64,000 nt of DNA. It comes from Roseibium album (GTDB lineage: Bacteria; Pseudomonadota; Alphaproteobacteria; Rhizobiales; Stappiaceae). Of the stretch, positions 26,516 to 35,853 are shown one piece after another. Below the pieces are notes generated by a model. That model saw only the letters and a list, made by a program, of their open reading frames with translations, was not told where the DNA came from and searched no databases. A program made the position numbers and the translations under genes. How positions within the stretch are numbered: position 1 is the stretch's first letter; each line of letters starts with the position of its first letter. The DNA lies in assembly GCF_001404515.1 (NCBI RefSeq), contig NZ_CXWE01000003.1, forward strand, positions 558,001-622,000, given 5' to 3'.

Positions 26516-27370
26516 ATGTATGGTGCTGCCACGGCATCAGATTTGGGTCCGCAGGACACGAGGTTGCAGCGGGTCAATGGCTCTGCGCGCATCCGCTTCA
26601 CCGGAGCTGGCGGCAGGACCCGGCTTGCTGACCTTTACCAGCAGGGTTCCGCCAAGATCCGCTTGCCAAAGGTTTACGACGGCGCAGACACGGCTGTTTT
26701 GATCAACACGGCCGGTGGCCTCACCGGCGGTGATGCCTTGACCTATGACGTTGCAGTGGATGACGCCACACACGCGATTGTGACCAGTCAGACCGCGGAA
26801 CGCGCCTATCGCAGCAATTCCGGCTCCGCAAAAGTGACAACGTCACTCAAGGTTGGCGATGACGCGACCCTGGAATGGCTGCCGCAGGAAACCATCCTGT
26901 TCGACAGATCCAGCCTTTCCCGTTCGATCAGCGCAGACTTGGCACCCGAGGGCAGATTGCTGCTGCTGGAGACCCTCGTGCTGGGGCGGAGAGCCATGCG
27001 CGAAACGGTTGAAAAGGTTTGGTTCAGGGACAGGTGGCGGATCAGACGGGGCGGCAAACTGGTGTTTGCAGATGACATCCGCTTCGATGGCGATCCGGGG
27101 AAATTTCTGGGCGGTCAGGCAGCCACAGGGGGTGACCGCACGATCGCAACCTTCCTGGACTGCACAACAGACGCTGAAGACAGGCTTTCGCTCGCTCGGT
27201 CCTGCCTCGAGGCGTCTGGAAATCACGCAATTCACGCAGCCGCCAGCGCCTGGAACGGCTTGCTGACGGTTCGATTTGTATCCGATGACAGCCGCATCTT
27301 ACGGAACACGCTGGTGTCCTTCCTGACCGATTACCGCTCGGCCGATCTGCCACGCGTCTGGCATTGCTAA
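26516..27370 (+). CDS. ureD: Urease accessory protein UreD
   Basis: A protein of 284 residues, the UreD/UreH scaffold that joins UreF and UreG to apo-urease for nickel loading. Family marks: GSARIRFTGAGGRTRLADLYQ, then VLINTAGGLTGGD, and WLPQETILFDRS. ATG at 26516 follows GGGGACGG and gives the usual family length; the frame stays open upstream but without family character. It is the first gene of the urease operon, behind the sigma-54 promoter. ureA begins 17 bp after the stop. Confidence 0.93.
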   Translation: MYGAATASDLGPQDTRLQRVNGSARIRFTGAGGRTRLADLYQQGSAKIRLPKVYDGADTAVLINTAGGLTGGDALTYDVAVDDATHAIVTSQTAERAYRSNSGSAKVTTSLKVGDDATLEWLPQETILFDRSSLSRSISADLAPEGRLLLLETLVLGRRAMRETVEKVWFRDRWRIRRGGKLVFADDIRFDGDPGKFLGGQAATGGDRTIATFLDCTTDAEDRLSLARSCLEASGNHAIHAAASAWNGLLTVRFVSDDSRILRNTLVSFLTDYRSADLPRVWHC

Positions 27371-27386
27371 TCTGGAGAACTGATCG

Positions 27387-27689
27387 ATGAACCTGACTCC
27401 GCGCGAGAAGGACAAGCTGCTCATTTCAATGGCTGCCATGGTTGCCCGGCGGCGCCTGGAGCGAGGCGTCAAACTCAATCATCCCGAAGCGATTGCCTTG
27501 ATTACGGACTTCGTCGTGGAAGGTGCGCGGGATGGCCGATCCGTTGCCGATCTCATGGCGGCCGGAGCGAAAATCCTGTCCCGCGAACAGGTGATGGAAG
27601 GCATTGCCGAAATGATCCATGATGTACAGGTGGAAGCGACGTTTCCAGACGGTACGAAACTCGTCACGGTACACGAACCGATCCGCTGA
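27387..27689 (+). CDS. ureA: Urease subunit gamma
   Basis: A protein of 100 residues, full length for the family. It starts [27 protein letters not shown], and continues with [13 protein letters not shown] and [12 protein letters not shown], all typical of UreA. It forms part of the (alpha-beta-gamma)3 urease in the cytoplasm. The bacterial-type split of gamma and beta subunits into separate genes is kept here. Confidence 0.97.
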   Translation: MNLTPREKDKLLISMAAMVARRRLERGVKLNHPEAIALITDFVVEGARDGRSVADLMAAGAKILSREQVMEGIAEMIHDVQVEATFPDGTKLVTVHEPIR

Positions 27690-27717
27690 TAGTCATGCTC
27701 TATTTTGGGAGTTAGCA

Positions 27718-28023
27718 ATGATACCAGGTGAAGTCTTCCCTGCTGATGGTGAAATCGAGCTGAACGCCGGGCTGGAAACCGTCGAGCTGGACGTTTCCAA
27801 CACAGGCGACCGGCCGGTTCAGGTCGGCAGTCACTACCATTTTGCAGAAACAAACGAAGGGCTGTCATTCGATCGTGACCTGGCCAGAGGCATGCGTCTC
27901 GACATCCCTGCCGGAACGGCCGTCCGCTTCGAACCCGGCCAAACCAGATCCGTCACGCTGGTTCCTTATCGCGGCGAGCGGACGGTGTACGGGTTCAATC
28001 AAAAAGTCATGGGCAAGCTCTGA
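27718..28023 (+). CDS. ureB: Urease subunit beta
   Basis: A protein of 101 residues from ATG at 27718, preceded by [23 protein letters not shown] and [13 protein letters not shown] are standard UreB stretches; the end [18 protein letters not shown] is also typical. Longer reading from further upstream lies within ureA and is not credible. The TGA stop overlaps the ATG of the next gene (TGATG). Confidence 0.97.
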   Translation: MIPGEVFPADGEIELNAGLETVELDVSNTGDRPVQVGSHYHFAETNEGLSFDRDLARGMRLDIPAGTAVRFEPGQTRSVTLVPYRGERTVYGFNQKVMGKL

Positions 28024-28448
28024 TGCGCCAATGCATATCGTTCCGGAGGCTCTTGCTTGGGTTTGTCCTTACGTTTCTCCCCTTTTCGCCGGCAAGTGCG
28101 CAGAACACCGTCAATTGCGACAACCCGGTGAGCCAGATGGAAATGACCCTTTGTGCCGAGCGGGATTGGCAAGCGGCAGATGCGGAACTGAACACCGTCT
28201 ACAAGGTCGCCATGGAAAAAATGCGCGAAATGGACGGTTATCTGCCGGACAGCCTCAAAGGTGCCACCGAGGCCTTGCGGGACGCCCAGCGCGCCTGGGT
28301 TCCCTATCGCGACAAGGCTTGCGCCGCTTACGGCTTCCTCGCGCGGGGAGGCACACTTGAACCTCAACTCATTTACGTGTGCCGGGCTCAGCTGACCAGA
28401 ACGCGCGTGACCGAACTCAACGAACTTGCCGGGGGTCTTGGAAATTGA
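28023..28448 (+). CDS. LprI/DUF1311-type secreted protein, first of a tandem pair
   Basis: A protein of 141 residues with a signal peptide (LLLGFVLTFLPFSPASA at about 10-26). The mature part has the DUF1311 pattern: cysteines in NCDNPVSQMEMTLCAERD, then AWVPYRDKACAAYG and a final Cys in YVCRAQLT. LprI of Mycobacterium is a periplasmic lysozyme inhibitor; other DUF1311 proteins have no known role. It sits between ureB and ureC, its ATG overlapping the ureB stop. A urease-related job in the periplasm would be odd, as urease is cytoplasmic. Confidence 0.85.
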   Translation: MRQCISFRRLLLGFVLTFLPFSPASAQNTVNCDNPVSQMEMTLCAERDWQAADAELNTVYKVAMEKMREMDGYLPDSLKGATEALRDAQRAWVPYRDKACAAYGFLARGGTLEPQLIYVCRAQLTRTRVTELNELAGGLGN

Positions 28449-28861
28449 TGCGCTACCTGATTTCAGCCATTTTTGCGACCTCGGTTTTCCTGGCGGCTTC
28501 TGGGCTCCGGGCTCAGGAAAACGTCGATTGCGGGTATCCGCTGAACAATAACGAACGCACATATTGTGCGGAAAAAGCCCTGAAGGACGCCAACGCAACC
28601 ATGGAAGCGGCTTATGAAACGCTCAAAGCCAAGGTTGTTGCGATGGACGACGTATTGCCGGAGCACCTGAAAGGCAGTCCCGCTGCGCTCGAAGAAGCAC
28701 AAGCGGCCTGGCTCACGTTTCGGGAAAAGGACTGCAGGGCGTACAGCTTTCCCTTCAAGGCCGGAACGCGCGGCAACGATCTATATCGAAACTGCATGAT
28801 TGTCATGACCATGCATCGCGCCGACGATTTGGCAGCAACTCTCGAAGACTACGGCAACTGA
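28448..28861 (+). CDS. LprI/DUF1311-type secreted protein, second of a tandem pair
   Basis: A protein of 137 residues; its ATG overlaps the stop of the first copy (TGATG), so both are coupled. Signal peptide: LISAIFATSVFLAASGLRA. The mature part follows the same plan: DCGYPLNNNERTYCAEKA, then AWLTFREKDCRAYSF and YRNCMIVM, so the two share about a third of residues by eye. Likely tandem duplicates that have diverged. It is followed 18 bp later by ureC. Confidence 0.83.
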   Translation: MRYLISAIFATSVFLAASGLRAQENVDCGYPLNNNERTYCAEKALKDANATMEAAYETLKAKVVAMDDVLPEHLKGSPAALEEAQAAWLTFREKDCRAYSFPFKAGTRGNDLYRNCMIVMTMHRADDLAATLEDYGN

Positions 28862-28879
28862 TCGCCGACAGGAGCAAAC

Positions 28880-30592
28880 ATGGCTTACAGGATGCCGCGC
28901 GCCGCGTATGCGGACATGTACGGACCGACAACCGGTGACAGGCTGCGTCTTGCCGATACCGATCTCGTCATCGAAGTCGAAAAGGATTTCACCACCTATG
29001 GCGAGGAAGTGAAATTCGGCGGTGGCAAGGTGATCCGTGACGGTATGGGCCAGTCACAGGCACCGCGCAGCGCCGGCGCTGTCGACACGGTGATCACAAA
29101 CGCGCTGATCGTGGACCACTGGGGTATCGTCAAGGCTGATGTCGGGCTGAAGGATGGCCGCATTGTCGGTATCGGCAAGGCGGGCAACCCGGATGTTCAG
29201 CCGGATGTCGACATCGTCGTCGGGCCCGGGACGGAAGCCATAGCCGGGGAGGGCAAGATCCTGACCGCCGGGGCGCTCGACGTTCACATCCATTTCATCT
29301 GTCCGCAGCAGATCGAAGAAGCCCTGATGTCAGGTGTGACGACCATGCTGGGGGGCGGTACGGGACCAGCGACCGGCACAAACGCCACAACCTGCACGCC
29401 AGGGCCCTGGCATATCACCAGGATGCTGCAATCGGCGGACAGTTTTCCGATGAACCTCGCCTTTGCTGGCAAGGGCAACGCATCCTTGCCCGCGGCACTT
29501 GAAGAACAGATCATGGCCGGTGCCGCCGCCTTGAAGCTGCACGAGGACTGGGGCACGACACCGGCTGCCATCGATACCTGTCTTTCGGTCGCGGACGAAT
29601 ATGACGTCCAGGTGATGATCCACACCGACACGCTGAACGAGTCCGGCTTTGTTGAAAACACCACCGCGGCCTTCAGGAACCGCACGATCCATGCCTTCCA
29701 CACCGAGGGCGCCGGCGGTGGCCACGCTCCGGATATAATCAAGGTCTGCGGCGAGATGAATGTTCTGCCGTCATCGACCAACCCGACCCGGCCCTACACG
29801 GTCAACACGCTTGAAGAACATCTCGACATGCTGATGGTCTGTCACCATCTGGACAGTTCGATCCCTGAAGACGTTGCCTTTGCCGAGAGCCGTATCCGCA
29901 AGGAAACGATCGCGGCCGAGGACATTCTCCACGACATGGGTGCCTTTTCGATCATTGCTTCGGACAGCCAGGCTATGGGCCGTGTCGGAGAGGTGATTAT
30001 CCGAACCCTGCAGACCGCGCACAAAATGAAGGTTCAACGGGGCCGTCTGCCGGAAGAGGCCGGCGAAAACGACAATTTCCGCGTCAGGCGCTACATGGCC
30101 AAGATGACCATCAATCCCGCGATCGCACATGGTCTTGACCAGCATGTCGGATCGGTCGAGATCGGCAAGCTCGCGGACCTGGTGCTCTGGGATCCGAAAT
30201 TCTTCGGCGTCAAGCCTGACATGGTTCTGAAACTGGGTACGATCGCAGCCGCACCCATGGGTGATCCGAACGCATCCATTCCGACACCGCAACCGGTGCA
30301 CTACCGGCCTATGTTCGGCGCTTTCGGCAAGGCAATGACCGAAAGTCGCGTGACATTCGTTTCCCAGGCAGCCTACGACACGGGCGTTGCGGAAAAGGCC
30401 GGTCTGGACAGCCTCGTCCTGCCCGTCAAGAACGTGCGCGGCGGTATCAGCAAGAAGTCCATGGTCCTCAACGATGCGACGCCCGATATCGACGTTCATC
30501 CCGAAACCTACGAAGTCCGGGCCAACGGCGAATTGCTAACCTGTGAACCTGCAGATGTCCTGCCGATGGCACAGCGCTATTTCCTGTTCTGA
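28880..30592 (+). CDS. ureC: Urease subunit alpha
   Basis: A 570-residue catalytic subunit; hydrolyses urea to ammonia and carbamate at a di-nickel site. Key residues are present: [11 protein letters not shown] for the first nickel histidines, Lys219 in LKLHEDWG (carbamylated lysine), [15 protein letters not shown], and the mobile flap Cys321-His322-His323 in MVCHHLDSS. Full length and intact. The ATG follows ACAGGAGCAAAC. A 131-bp gap separates it from the GST gene, which still runs in the same direction. Confidence 0.98.
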   Translation: MAYRMPRAAYADMYGPTTGDRLRLADTDLVIEVEKDFTTYGEEVKFGGGKVIRDGMGQSQAPRSAGAVDTVITNALIVDHWGIVKADVGLKDGRIVGIGKAGNPDVQPDVDIVVGPGTEAIAGEGKILTAGALDVHIHFICPQQIEEALMSGVTTMLGGGTGPATGTNATTCTPGPWHITRMLQSADSFPMNLAFAGKGNASLPAALEEQIMAGAAALKLHEDWGTTPAAIDTCLSVADEYDVQVMIHTDTLNESGFVENTTAAFRNRTIHAFHTEGAGGGHAPDIIKVCGEMNVLPSSTNPTRPYTVNTLEEHLDMLMVCHHLDSSIPEDVAFAESRIRKETIAAEDILHDMGAFSIIASDSQAMGRVGEVIIRTLQTAHKMKVQRGRLPEEAGENDNFRVRRYMAKMTINPAIAHGLDQHVGSVEIGKLADLVLWDPKFFGVKPDMVLKLGTIAAAPMGDPNASIPTPQPVHYRPMFGAFGKAMTESRVTFVSQAAYDTGVAEKAGLDSLVLPVKNVRGGISKKSMVLNDATPDIDVHPETYEVRANGELLTCEPADVLPMAQRYFLF

Positions 30593-30723
30593 ACCCGATG
30601 CACTGCTGAAGGAGCCAAAATCAGGATTGGCCTGAAATGCACTTAAGCTGAAGAAAACAGGATTAGACCCAAAACACCTTGGTGAAACCAGGGGGCCGGA
30701 TCGAAAATGGGAGAGGCAAAGGA

Positions 30724-31329
30724 ATGTACAAGATCGTCGGATTTCCGCGCACGCGCGCGATGCGTGTCATGTGGTTGCTGGAGGAGTTGGGCGAAGCCTA
30801 CGAGGTGGATCCGGCAATGCCGCAATCCGATGCCGCCCGGGCACTCAACCCGAGTGGCAAGGTGCCGATCCTGGTCGACGGCGACAGCGCCATCACCGAA
30901 TCCGTCGCGATCTGCACCTACCTTGCCGACAAGCACGGCCAGTTTACCTTTCCTCCCGGAACCCTTGAGCGTGCGCGCCAGGATAGCTTCACCCAGTTCG
31001 GAGTGGATGTTCTGGAAGGAGCCCTTTGGACGGCCGCAAAAAACACGTTCATCCTGCCGGAGGAAATCCGTGTCCCTGCAGTCAAGGATGTCTGCAGGAT
31101 GGAATTCCAGCGCGGTCTGGAAGTCCTCGAGCAGCGGCTTGGCGCTGGTCCTTACGTGATGGGCGAGACATTCACGATCGCGGACATCATAATCGGTCAT
31201 TGTTCGGGTTGGGCGGTTTTCGCCAAATTCGACCTGCCGAAGGAAGGACCGGTTCACGAATACCTGAAGCGCCTCAGGGAGCGCCCTGCCTTCAAGTCAA
31301 TGATGGCAAAGGTTGAAGCGGCACAATGA
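30724..31329 (+). CDS. Glutathione S-transferase family protein within the urease operon
   Basis: A protein of 201 residues. The N-terminal thioredoxin-fold part reads [22 protein letters not shown], with [17 protein letters not shown] and [14 protein letters not shown], the GSH gamma-glutamyl-binding loop. The all-helical C-domain holds [15 protein letters not shown]. The ATG at 30724 is close behind GGGAGAGGCAAAGGA. Its stop overlaps the ureE start (ATGA), so it is truly in the operon. Its task is unknown: a thiol carrier, a nickel-linked chaperone or a detoxifier are guesses. Confidence 0.87.
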   Translation: MYKIVGFPRTRAMRVMWLLEELGEAYEVDPAMPQSDAARALNPSGKVPILVDGDSAITESVAICTYLADKHGQFTFPPGTLERARQDSFTQFGVDVLEGALWTAAKNTFILPEEIRVPAVKDVCRMEFQRGLEVLEQRLGAGPYVMGETFTIADIIIGHCSGWAVFAKFDLPKEGPVHEYLKRLRERPAFKSMMAKVEAAQ

Positions 31330-31832
31330 TCCGGGTTCTGGCTATTCATCGCACCCGGGACTGGCAAGGTGACCCTGTGGACCGGGTCACCCTCGACCTG
31401 GATGACAGATACCGCCGGCGGGCGGTTCTGACGGGTGCGGGCGGCCTCACGTTCCTGCTCGACCAGCCCAGCGCGGTTCACCTTCACCACGGTGACGGCC
31501 TCGAACTGGAGGACGGGCGGATAGTCGAAGTACTGGCCGAGCCGGAAGACCTTGTCGAAATCGAAGCCGGGGATATTGCCCATCTCGTGAGGATCGCGTG
31601 GCATCTCGGCAACCGGCACCTGCCGACCCAGTTGCTTGGCGAAACGCTGCGGATCCGACGAGACCACGTCATTGAGGAAATGGTGTCCAGGCTCGGAGGA
31701 CGGCTGACACCTGTAAGCGCCGCATTCGACCCGGAAGGGGGCGCCTATGGTCATGGCCGCACCGAAGGCCACGTTCATGGGCACGGTCACGGGCACCATC
31801 ACCACGGCGGGCAAACATCCGCCCATGAATGA
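31326..31832 (+). CDS. ureE: Urease accessory protein UreE, with His-rich tail
   Basis: A protein of 168 residues. The N-terminal peptide-binding domain reads [18 protein letters not shown]; the metal-binding domain includes [18 protein letters not shown], with the conserved nickel histidine. The C-terminal 25 residues are rich in histidine ([15 protein letters not shown]), a nickel-storage tail as in Klebsiella UreE. The start overlaps the GST stop, and the end overlaps the ureF start by 8 bases. Confidence 0.94.
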   Translation: MIRVLAIHRTRDWQGDPVDRVTLDLDDRYRRRAVLTGAGGLTFLLDQPSAVHLHHGDGLELEDGRIVEVLAEPEDLVEIEAGDIAHLVRIAWHLGNRHLPTQLLGETLRIRRDHVIEEMVSRLGGRLTPVSAAFDPEGGAYGHGRTEGHVHGHGHGHHHHGGQTSAHE

Positions 31833-32538
31833 CATCGTTTCACCTGCAGCGCTCTACCGTCTGATGACCTTCCTTTCTCCGGCCTTTCCCGTCGGGGCGT
31901 TCAGTTACAGCCACGGACTGGAAAAGGTGATCGAACAGGGCGGGGTGAAGGACGCCGCAGAACTCGAAGACTGGCTCTCCGGTATCTTGCGATATGGCGC
32001 TGGACGGAACGATGCGATCCTCCTGAAGGAAACGCTCCTGGCCGGCCAGGAGGGGGATGCGTCGTTGGTGATTGAATTGCGGGAACTTGGACTTGCCCTC
32101 CAACCCTCCCGTGAAAGGCATCTGGAAACCAGCGCGCAAGGCACGGCCTTCATGCAGACGGTTGCGAAAAGCTGGCCTCCGGACGCCGGTACAACGGCTG
32201 GAAAACTGTTTCGGGACCTGGTCGCCGCCGACCATGATCCCTGGCCCTATCCCGTCGCGTTCGGTCTCGTCTGTGCAGCGCACGCCATCCCGGTCAAGGC
32301 GGCAGCGACGTCCTTTCTTCAGGCTTTCGTCGCCAATATCGTTTCCGCGGCCATCCGCGCAGTTCCCATCGGGCAGAATGACGGACAAAGAACGATCGCC
32401 GGTCTGGAGCCGGTTGTTTTTGAAGTTTCCGAGACCGCACTCCGTTCGGGACTGGACGATCTCGGCAGTTCCGCCTTTTTCGCAGACATCGCCTCCATGG
32501 CACATGAAATCCAGTATTCGAGGTTGTTCCGCTCATGA
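31825..32538 (+). CDS. ureF: Urease accessory protein UreF
   Basis: A 237-residue, all-helical protein. [22 protein letters not shown] is the UreF mark, and [21 protein letters not shown] occurs at the end. It joins UreD and gates nickel delivery by UreG. I chose ATG at 31825; the frame stays open 26 codons upstream inside ureE, but those are not UreF-like. The stop overlaps the ureG start (ATGA). Confidence 0.94.
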   Translation: MNDIVSPAALYRLMTFLSPAFPVGAFSYSHGLEKVIEQGGVKDAAELEDWLSGILRYGAGRNDAILLKETLLAGQEGDASLVIELRELGLALQPSRERHLETSAQGTAFMQTVAKSWPPDAGTTAGKLFRDLVAADHDPWPYPVAFGLVCAAHAIPVKAAATSFLQAFVANIVSAAIRAVPIGQNDGQRTIAGLEPVVFEVSETALRSGLDDLGSSAFFADIASMAHEIQYSRLFRS

Positions 32539-33167
32539 GTTTTCAAAACGGTCCCCTGCGTGTCGGCATTGGTGGCCCGGTCGGCTCCGGCAAAACCACC
32601 CTGACCGATCACCTTTGCAAGGCAATGCGCGATGACTATTCGCTCGCCGTCATTACCAACGACATCTACACACGAGAGGATGCCGAAGCCCTGATGCGCT
32701 CCCAGGCTCTCACAAGCGACCGGATTCGCGGTGTCGAAACCGGGGGATGCCCACACACCGCCATCCGCGAGGACGCATCGATCAACCTCGCCGCAATTGA
32801 TGATCTGACCAGGGCGATACCGGACCTTGATCTGGTTCTGATCGAATCCGGCGGCGATAATCTCGCAGCTACCTTCTCCCCGGAACTCGCCGATCTGACG
32901 ATCTACGTCATCGACGTGGCGGCAGGCGAGGAAATCCCGCGAAAGGGTGGCCCGGGCATTACCAGGTCGGATCTTCTTGTCATCAACAAGACCGACCTTG
33001 CACCCCATGTCGGAGCGGATCTTGACGTCATGGACAGGGATGCATCAAGGATGCGCAAGAGCAGGCCATTTGTCTTTGCAAACATGAAGGCCGGTGACGG
33101 ACTCGCCCCGGTGGTCAGTTTTGTTGTTGAAAGAGGCGGCCTGGAGGCCCGGACAGGCAGAAACTAG
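32535..33167 (+). CDS. ureG: Urease accessory GTPase UreG
   Basis: A 210-residue SIMIBI GTPase: P-loop [11 protein letters not shown] near residue 12, [11 protein letters not shown], the nickel-binding Cys-Pro-His in [26 protein letters not shown] and the base motif NKTDLAP. It provides GTP hydrolysis for nickel insertion. This ends the recognisable urease genes; a DUF1761 gene follows 81 bp later on the same strand. Confidence 0.97.
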   Translation: MSFQNGPLRVGIGGPVGSGKTTLTDHLCKAMRDDYSLAVITNDIYTREDAEALMRSQALTSDRIRGVETGGCPHTAIREDASINLAAIDDLTRAIPDLDLVLIESGGDNLAATFSPELADLTIYVIDVAAGEEIPRKGGPGITRSDLLVINKTDLAPHVGADLDVMDRDASRMRKSRPFVFANMKAGDGLAPVVSFVVERGGLEARTGRN

Positions 33168-33248
33168 TCCGTTCCGGAACAACGCCTTGCTTGATCTTTT
33201 TGGCGTTTACGACCAACCTGCCCTCGGAAAAGTACGGAGGGCGGACCC

Positions 33249-33650
33249 ATGATGTTTGACGGCGTGAACCTGATTGCCGTGGCTGCAGCGGCCATTGCAT
33301 CCTTCATCTTCGGGTCGGTCTGGTACGGCGTGCTTGGCAAGGCCTGGATGAAGGCGGCCAGCCTGACGGAAGAGCAGACGAAACCGGATCCCGTGACACT
33401 CGGGCTTACATTTGTCTGTCAGATCGTGATGGCATTCGTCTTTGCGGGAATCGTCTACCACACGGGTGAAACAACAATCCGCGCCGGGATTATTTCCGCA
33501 CTGATGATCTGGGTTGGCATCATCATGACAACGCAAATCATCAACCATCGGTTCCAGGGAAAGCCGTGGAGCCTGACTTTTATCGATGGCGGGCACTGGC
33601 TGGGTGTCATTCTGGTGCAGGGCATTGTAATAGGTTGGTTCGGATCCTGA
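33249..33650 (+). CDS. DUF1761-type small membrane protein
   Basis: A protein of 133 residues with four predicted membrane segments. The start NLIAVAAAAIASFIFGSVWYGVLGKAWM fits the DUF1761 family, whose role is unknown. ATG at 33249 is used, with GGAGGGCGGACCC before it. As the last co-directional gene after ureG, it might be co-transcribed with the urease operon; urea or ammonia transport is not supported by homology. Confidence 0.78.
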   Translation: MMFDGVNLIAVAAAAIASFIFGSVWYGVLGKAWMKAASLTEEQTKPDPVTLGLTFVCQIVMAFVFAGIVYHTGETTIRAGIISALMIWVGIIMTTQIINHRFQGKPWSLTFIDGGHWLGVILVQGIVIGWFGS

Positions 33651-33719
33651 AGGCCTTGCCGCCGACGGTGCCTGTCGTAATTCACTACGTATTTGAACGC
33701 ATTAGACCAAGGACTCGGC

Positions 33720-33775
33720 GACTAAAGGACTAAAGTTTGGTTCTGGACGCCCAAGGGGGCCATACGCATAATGGC
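33720..33775 (+). promoter_or_regulatory. Repeats in the acs upstream region
   Basis: The 8-bp sequence GACTAAAG occurs twice in direct tandem (33,720-33,735). It is followed by an inverted repeat GCCAT-N7-ATGGC at 33,759-33,775. These lie 77-130 bp before the acs start and may bind an acetate-responsive regulator. No clear -35/-10 pair was picked out. Confidence 0.35.
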
Positions 33776-33851
33776 ACCCGGAAAATAAAGTCGGCTTCTG
33801 GGGGGAATAGATCCAAAGCCGGCCAATTTCGGTTTCGGGAGGTTCTCAATA

Positions 33852-35789
33852 ATGTCTGACTCTGTTTTTCCCGTTCCTGCGGAGGTAGCCGCACGGGCGC
33901 ATGTCGACAATGCCAAGTATCTGGAGATGTATGAGCGCTCCGTGGAAGATCCTGACGGCTTCTGGGGTGAGCACGGCAAACGGGTCGACTGGATCAAGCC
34001 TTACTCGAAGGTCAAGAACACCTCGTATGACTATCACAACGTCTCGATCAAATGGTTCGAGGACGGAACGCTCAATGTCGCGGCCAATTGTGTCGACCGG
34101 CATCTGGAAAAGCGCGGCGATCAACCGGCGATCATCTGGGAAGGTGATGATCCGGGCGAGCACAAGGTCATCACGTACAACGAACTCTCCCGGGAAGTGA
34201 ACAGGTTTGCCAACGTCCTGCACGGGCAGGGCGTGAAGAAGGGCGATCGCGTCACCATCTACATGCCGATGATCCCGGAGGCGGCTTACGCGATGCTGGC
34301 CTGCGCCCGCATCGGCGCTGTTCATTCCATTGTTTTCGGCGGCTTTTCACCGGACAGTCTCGCCCAGCGCATCGACGGCTGCAAATCGGACTGTATCGTC
34401 ACCGCTGACGAAGGGCTTCGCGGTGGGCGCAAGGTGCCGTTGAAAGCCAATGTCGACAGGGCGGCCGAGAAGGCTCCCGTCAAGTCCGTGATCGTGGTCA
34501 GGCGTACGGGCGGCGACATCTCCATGCAGGACGGACGTGATGTCTGGTACCATGAAGAGGCGGCACGTGTATCCGACCAGTGCGAACCGGTGGAAATGAA
34601 CGCGGAAGATCCGCTGTTCATCCTCTACACGTCCGGGTCGACCGGCCAGCCGAAAGGTGTACTGCACACGACCGGCGGCTACCTTGTTTACGCCTCCATG
34701 ACCCATGAATACGTCTTCGACTATCATGAGGGTGATGTCTACTGGTGTACCGCGGATGTGGGCTGGGTGACCGGACACAGTTACATTGTCTACGGTCCGC
34801 TGGCCAACGGGGCGACCACACTGATGTTTGAAGGCGTCCCGACCTATCCGGGACCGGGCCGGTTCTGGGAAGTCTGCGACAAGCACAACGTCAATATCTT
34901 CTACACGGCTCCGACAGCAATCCGTGCGCTGATGGGTGCGGGCGACGACCATGTCACCAAGACCTCGCGCAAATCATTGCGCCTGCTTGGATCCGTTGGC
35001 GAGCCGATCAACCCTGAAGCCTGGACCTGGTACCATAATGTCGTTGGCGAAGGCCGTTGCCCGATCGTCGATACCTGGTGGCAGACGGAGACCGGCGGCA
35101 TCCTCATCACGCCGCTTCCAGGTGCGACGGCGCTGAAGCCAGGTTCTGCAACAAGGCCTTTCTTCGGGGTTCAGCCTGCCATCGTCGATGCGGAAGGCAA
35201 GTTCCAGGAAGGTGCGACGGAAGGCAACCTTGTCATCAAGGATAGCTGGCCAGGTCAGATGCGGACGGTCTATGGCGACCATGAACGCTTCGTCCAGACC
35301 TATTTTGCCACTTACAAGGGGCTTTACTTCACCGGCGACGGCTGTCGGCGCGACGACGACGGTTACTACTGGATCACCGGGCGGGTGGACGATGTCATCA
35401 ACGTTTCCGGTCATCGCATGGGCACAGCGGAAGTCGAAAGCGCGCTTGTCGCACATCCGAAAGTTTCCGAGGCTGCCGTTGTCGGCTATCCGCACGATAT
35501 CAAGGGGCAGGGCATCTACGCTTATGTCACGCTGATGGAAGGCGAGGAACCGACGGACGAATTGAAAAAGGAACTGGTCAGGCACGTGCGCGCGGAAATC
35601 GGACCGATCGCGTCTCCAGACCTGATTCAGTTCTCTCCAGGCCTGCCGAAAACACGTTCAGGCAAGATCATGCGCCGCATTCTGCGCAAGATCGCCGAGG
35701 ACAGCTTCGACAATCTTGGCGACACATCGACACTGGCCGATCCGGCCGTTGTCGACGATCTGATTGACAATCGTCAGAACCGCGGTTGA
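33852..35789 (+). CDS. acs: Acetyl-CoA synthetase
   Basis: A 645-residue AMP-forming enzyme: acetate plus ATP and CoA to acetyl-CoA. AMP-binding motif [21 protein letters not shown], then [11 protein letters not shown] (A5), [21 protein letters not shown] (A7/A8) and [10 protein letters not shown] near the end, where the lysine is the usual acetylation site controlling activity. ATG at 33852 follows GGGAGG. The gene stands alone and ends in a strong terminator. Alone it suits acetate use, e.g. overflow acetate or propionate. Confidence 0.97.
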   Translation: MSDSVFPVPAEVAARAHVDNAKYLEMYERSVEDPDGFWGEHGKRVDWIKPYSKVKNTSYDYHNVSIKWFEDGTLNVAANCVDRHLEKRGDQPAIIWEGDDPGEHKVITYNELSREVNRFANVLHGQGVKKGDRVTIYMPMIPEAAYAMLACARIGAVHSIVFGGFSPDSLAQRIDGCKSDCIVTADEGLRGGRKVPLKANVDRAAEKAPVKSVIVVRRTGGDISMQDGRDVWYHEEAARVSDQCEPVEMNAEDPLFILYTSGSTGQPKGVLHTTGGYLVYASMTHEYVFDYHEGDVYWCTADVGWVTGHSYIVYGPLANGATTLMFEGVPTYPGPGRFWEVCDKHNVNIFYTAPTAIRALMGAGDDHVTKTSRKSLRLLGSVGEPINPEAWTWYHNVVGEGRCPIVDTWWQTETGGILITPLPGATALKPGSATRPFFGVQPAIVDAEGKFQEGATEGNLVIKDSWPGQMRTVYGDHERFVQTYFATYKGLYFTGDGCRRDDDGYYWITGRVDDVINVSGHRMGTAEVESALVAHPKVSEAAVVGYPHDIKGQGIYAYVTLMEGEEPTDELKKELVRHVRAEIGPIASPDLIQFSPGLPKTRSGKIMRRILRKIAEDSFDNLGDTSTLADPAVVDDLIDNRQNRG

Positions 35790-35812
35790 CCTGACAAATC
35801 CCCAACAAAAAA

Positions 35813-35830
35813 GCCCGCCGATCGGCGGGC
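35813..35830. terminator. Bidirectional terminator between acs and tadG-like gene
   Basis: GCCCGCCGATCGGCGGGC is a perfect 18-bp palindrome flanked by AAAAAA on the left and TTTTCT on the right. It therefore serves the convergent acs (plus) and tadG-like (minus) genes. Confidence 0.9.
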
Positions 35831-35853
35831 TTTTCTCTTGTCCTCACCTATCG

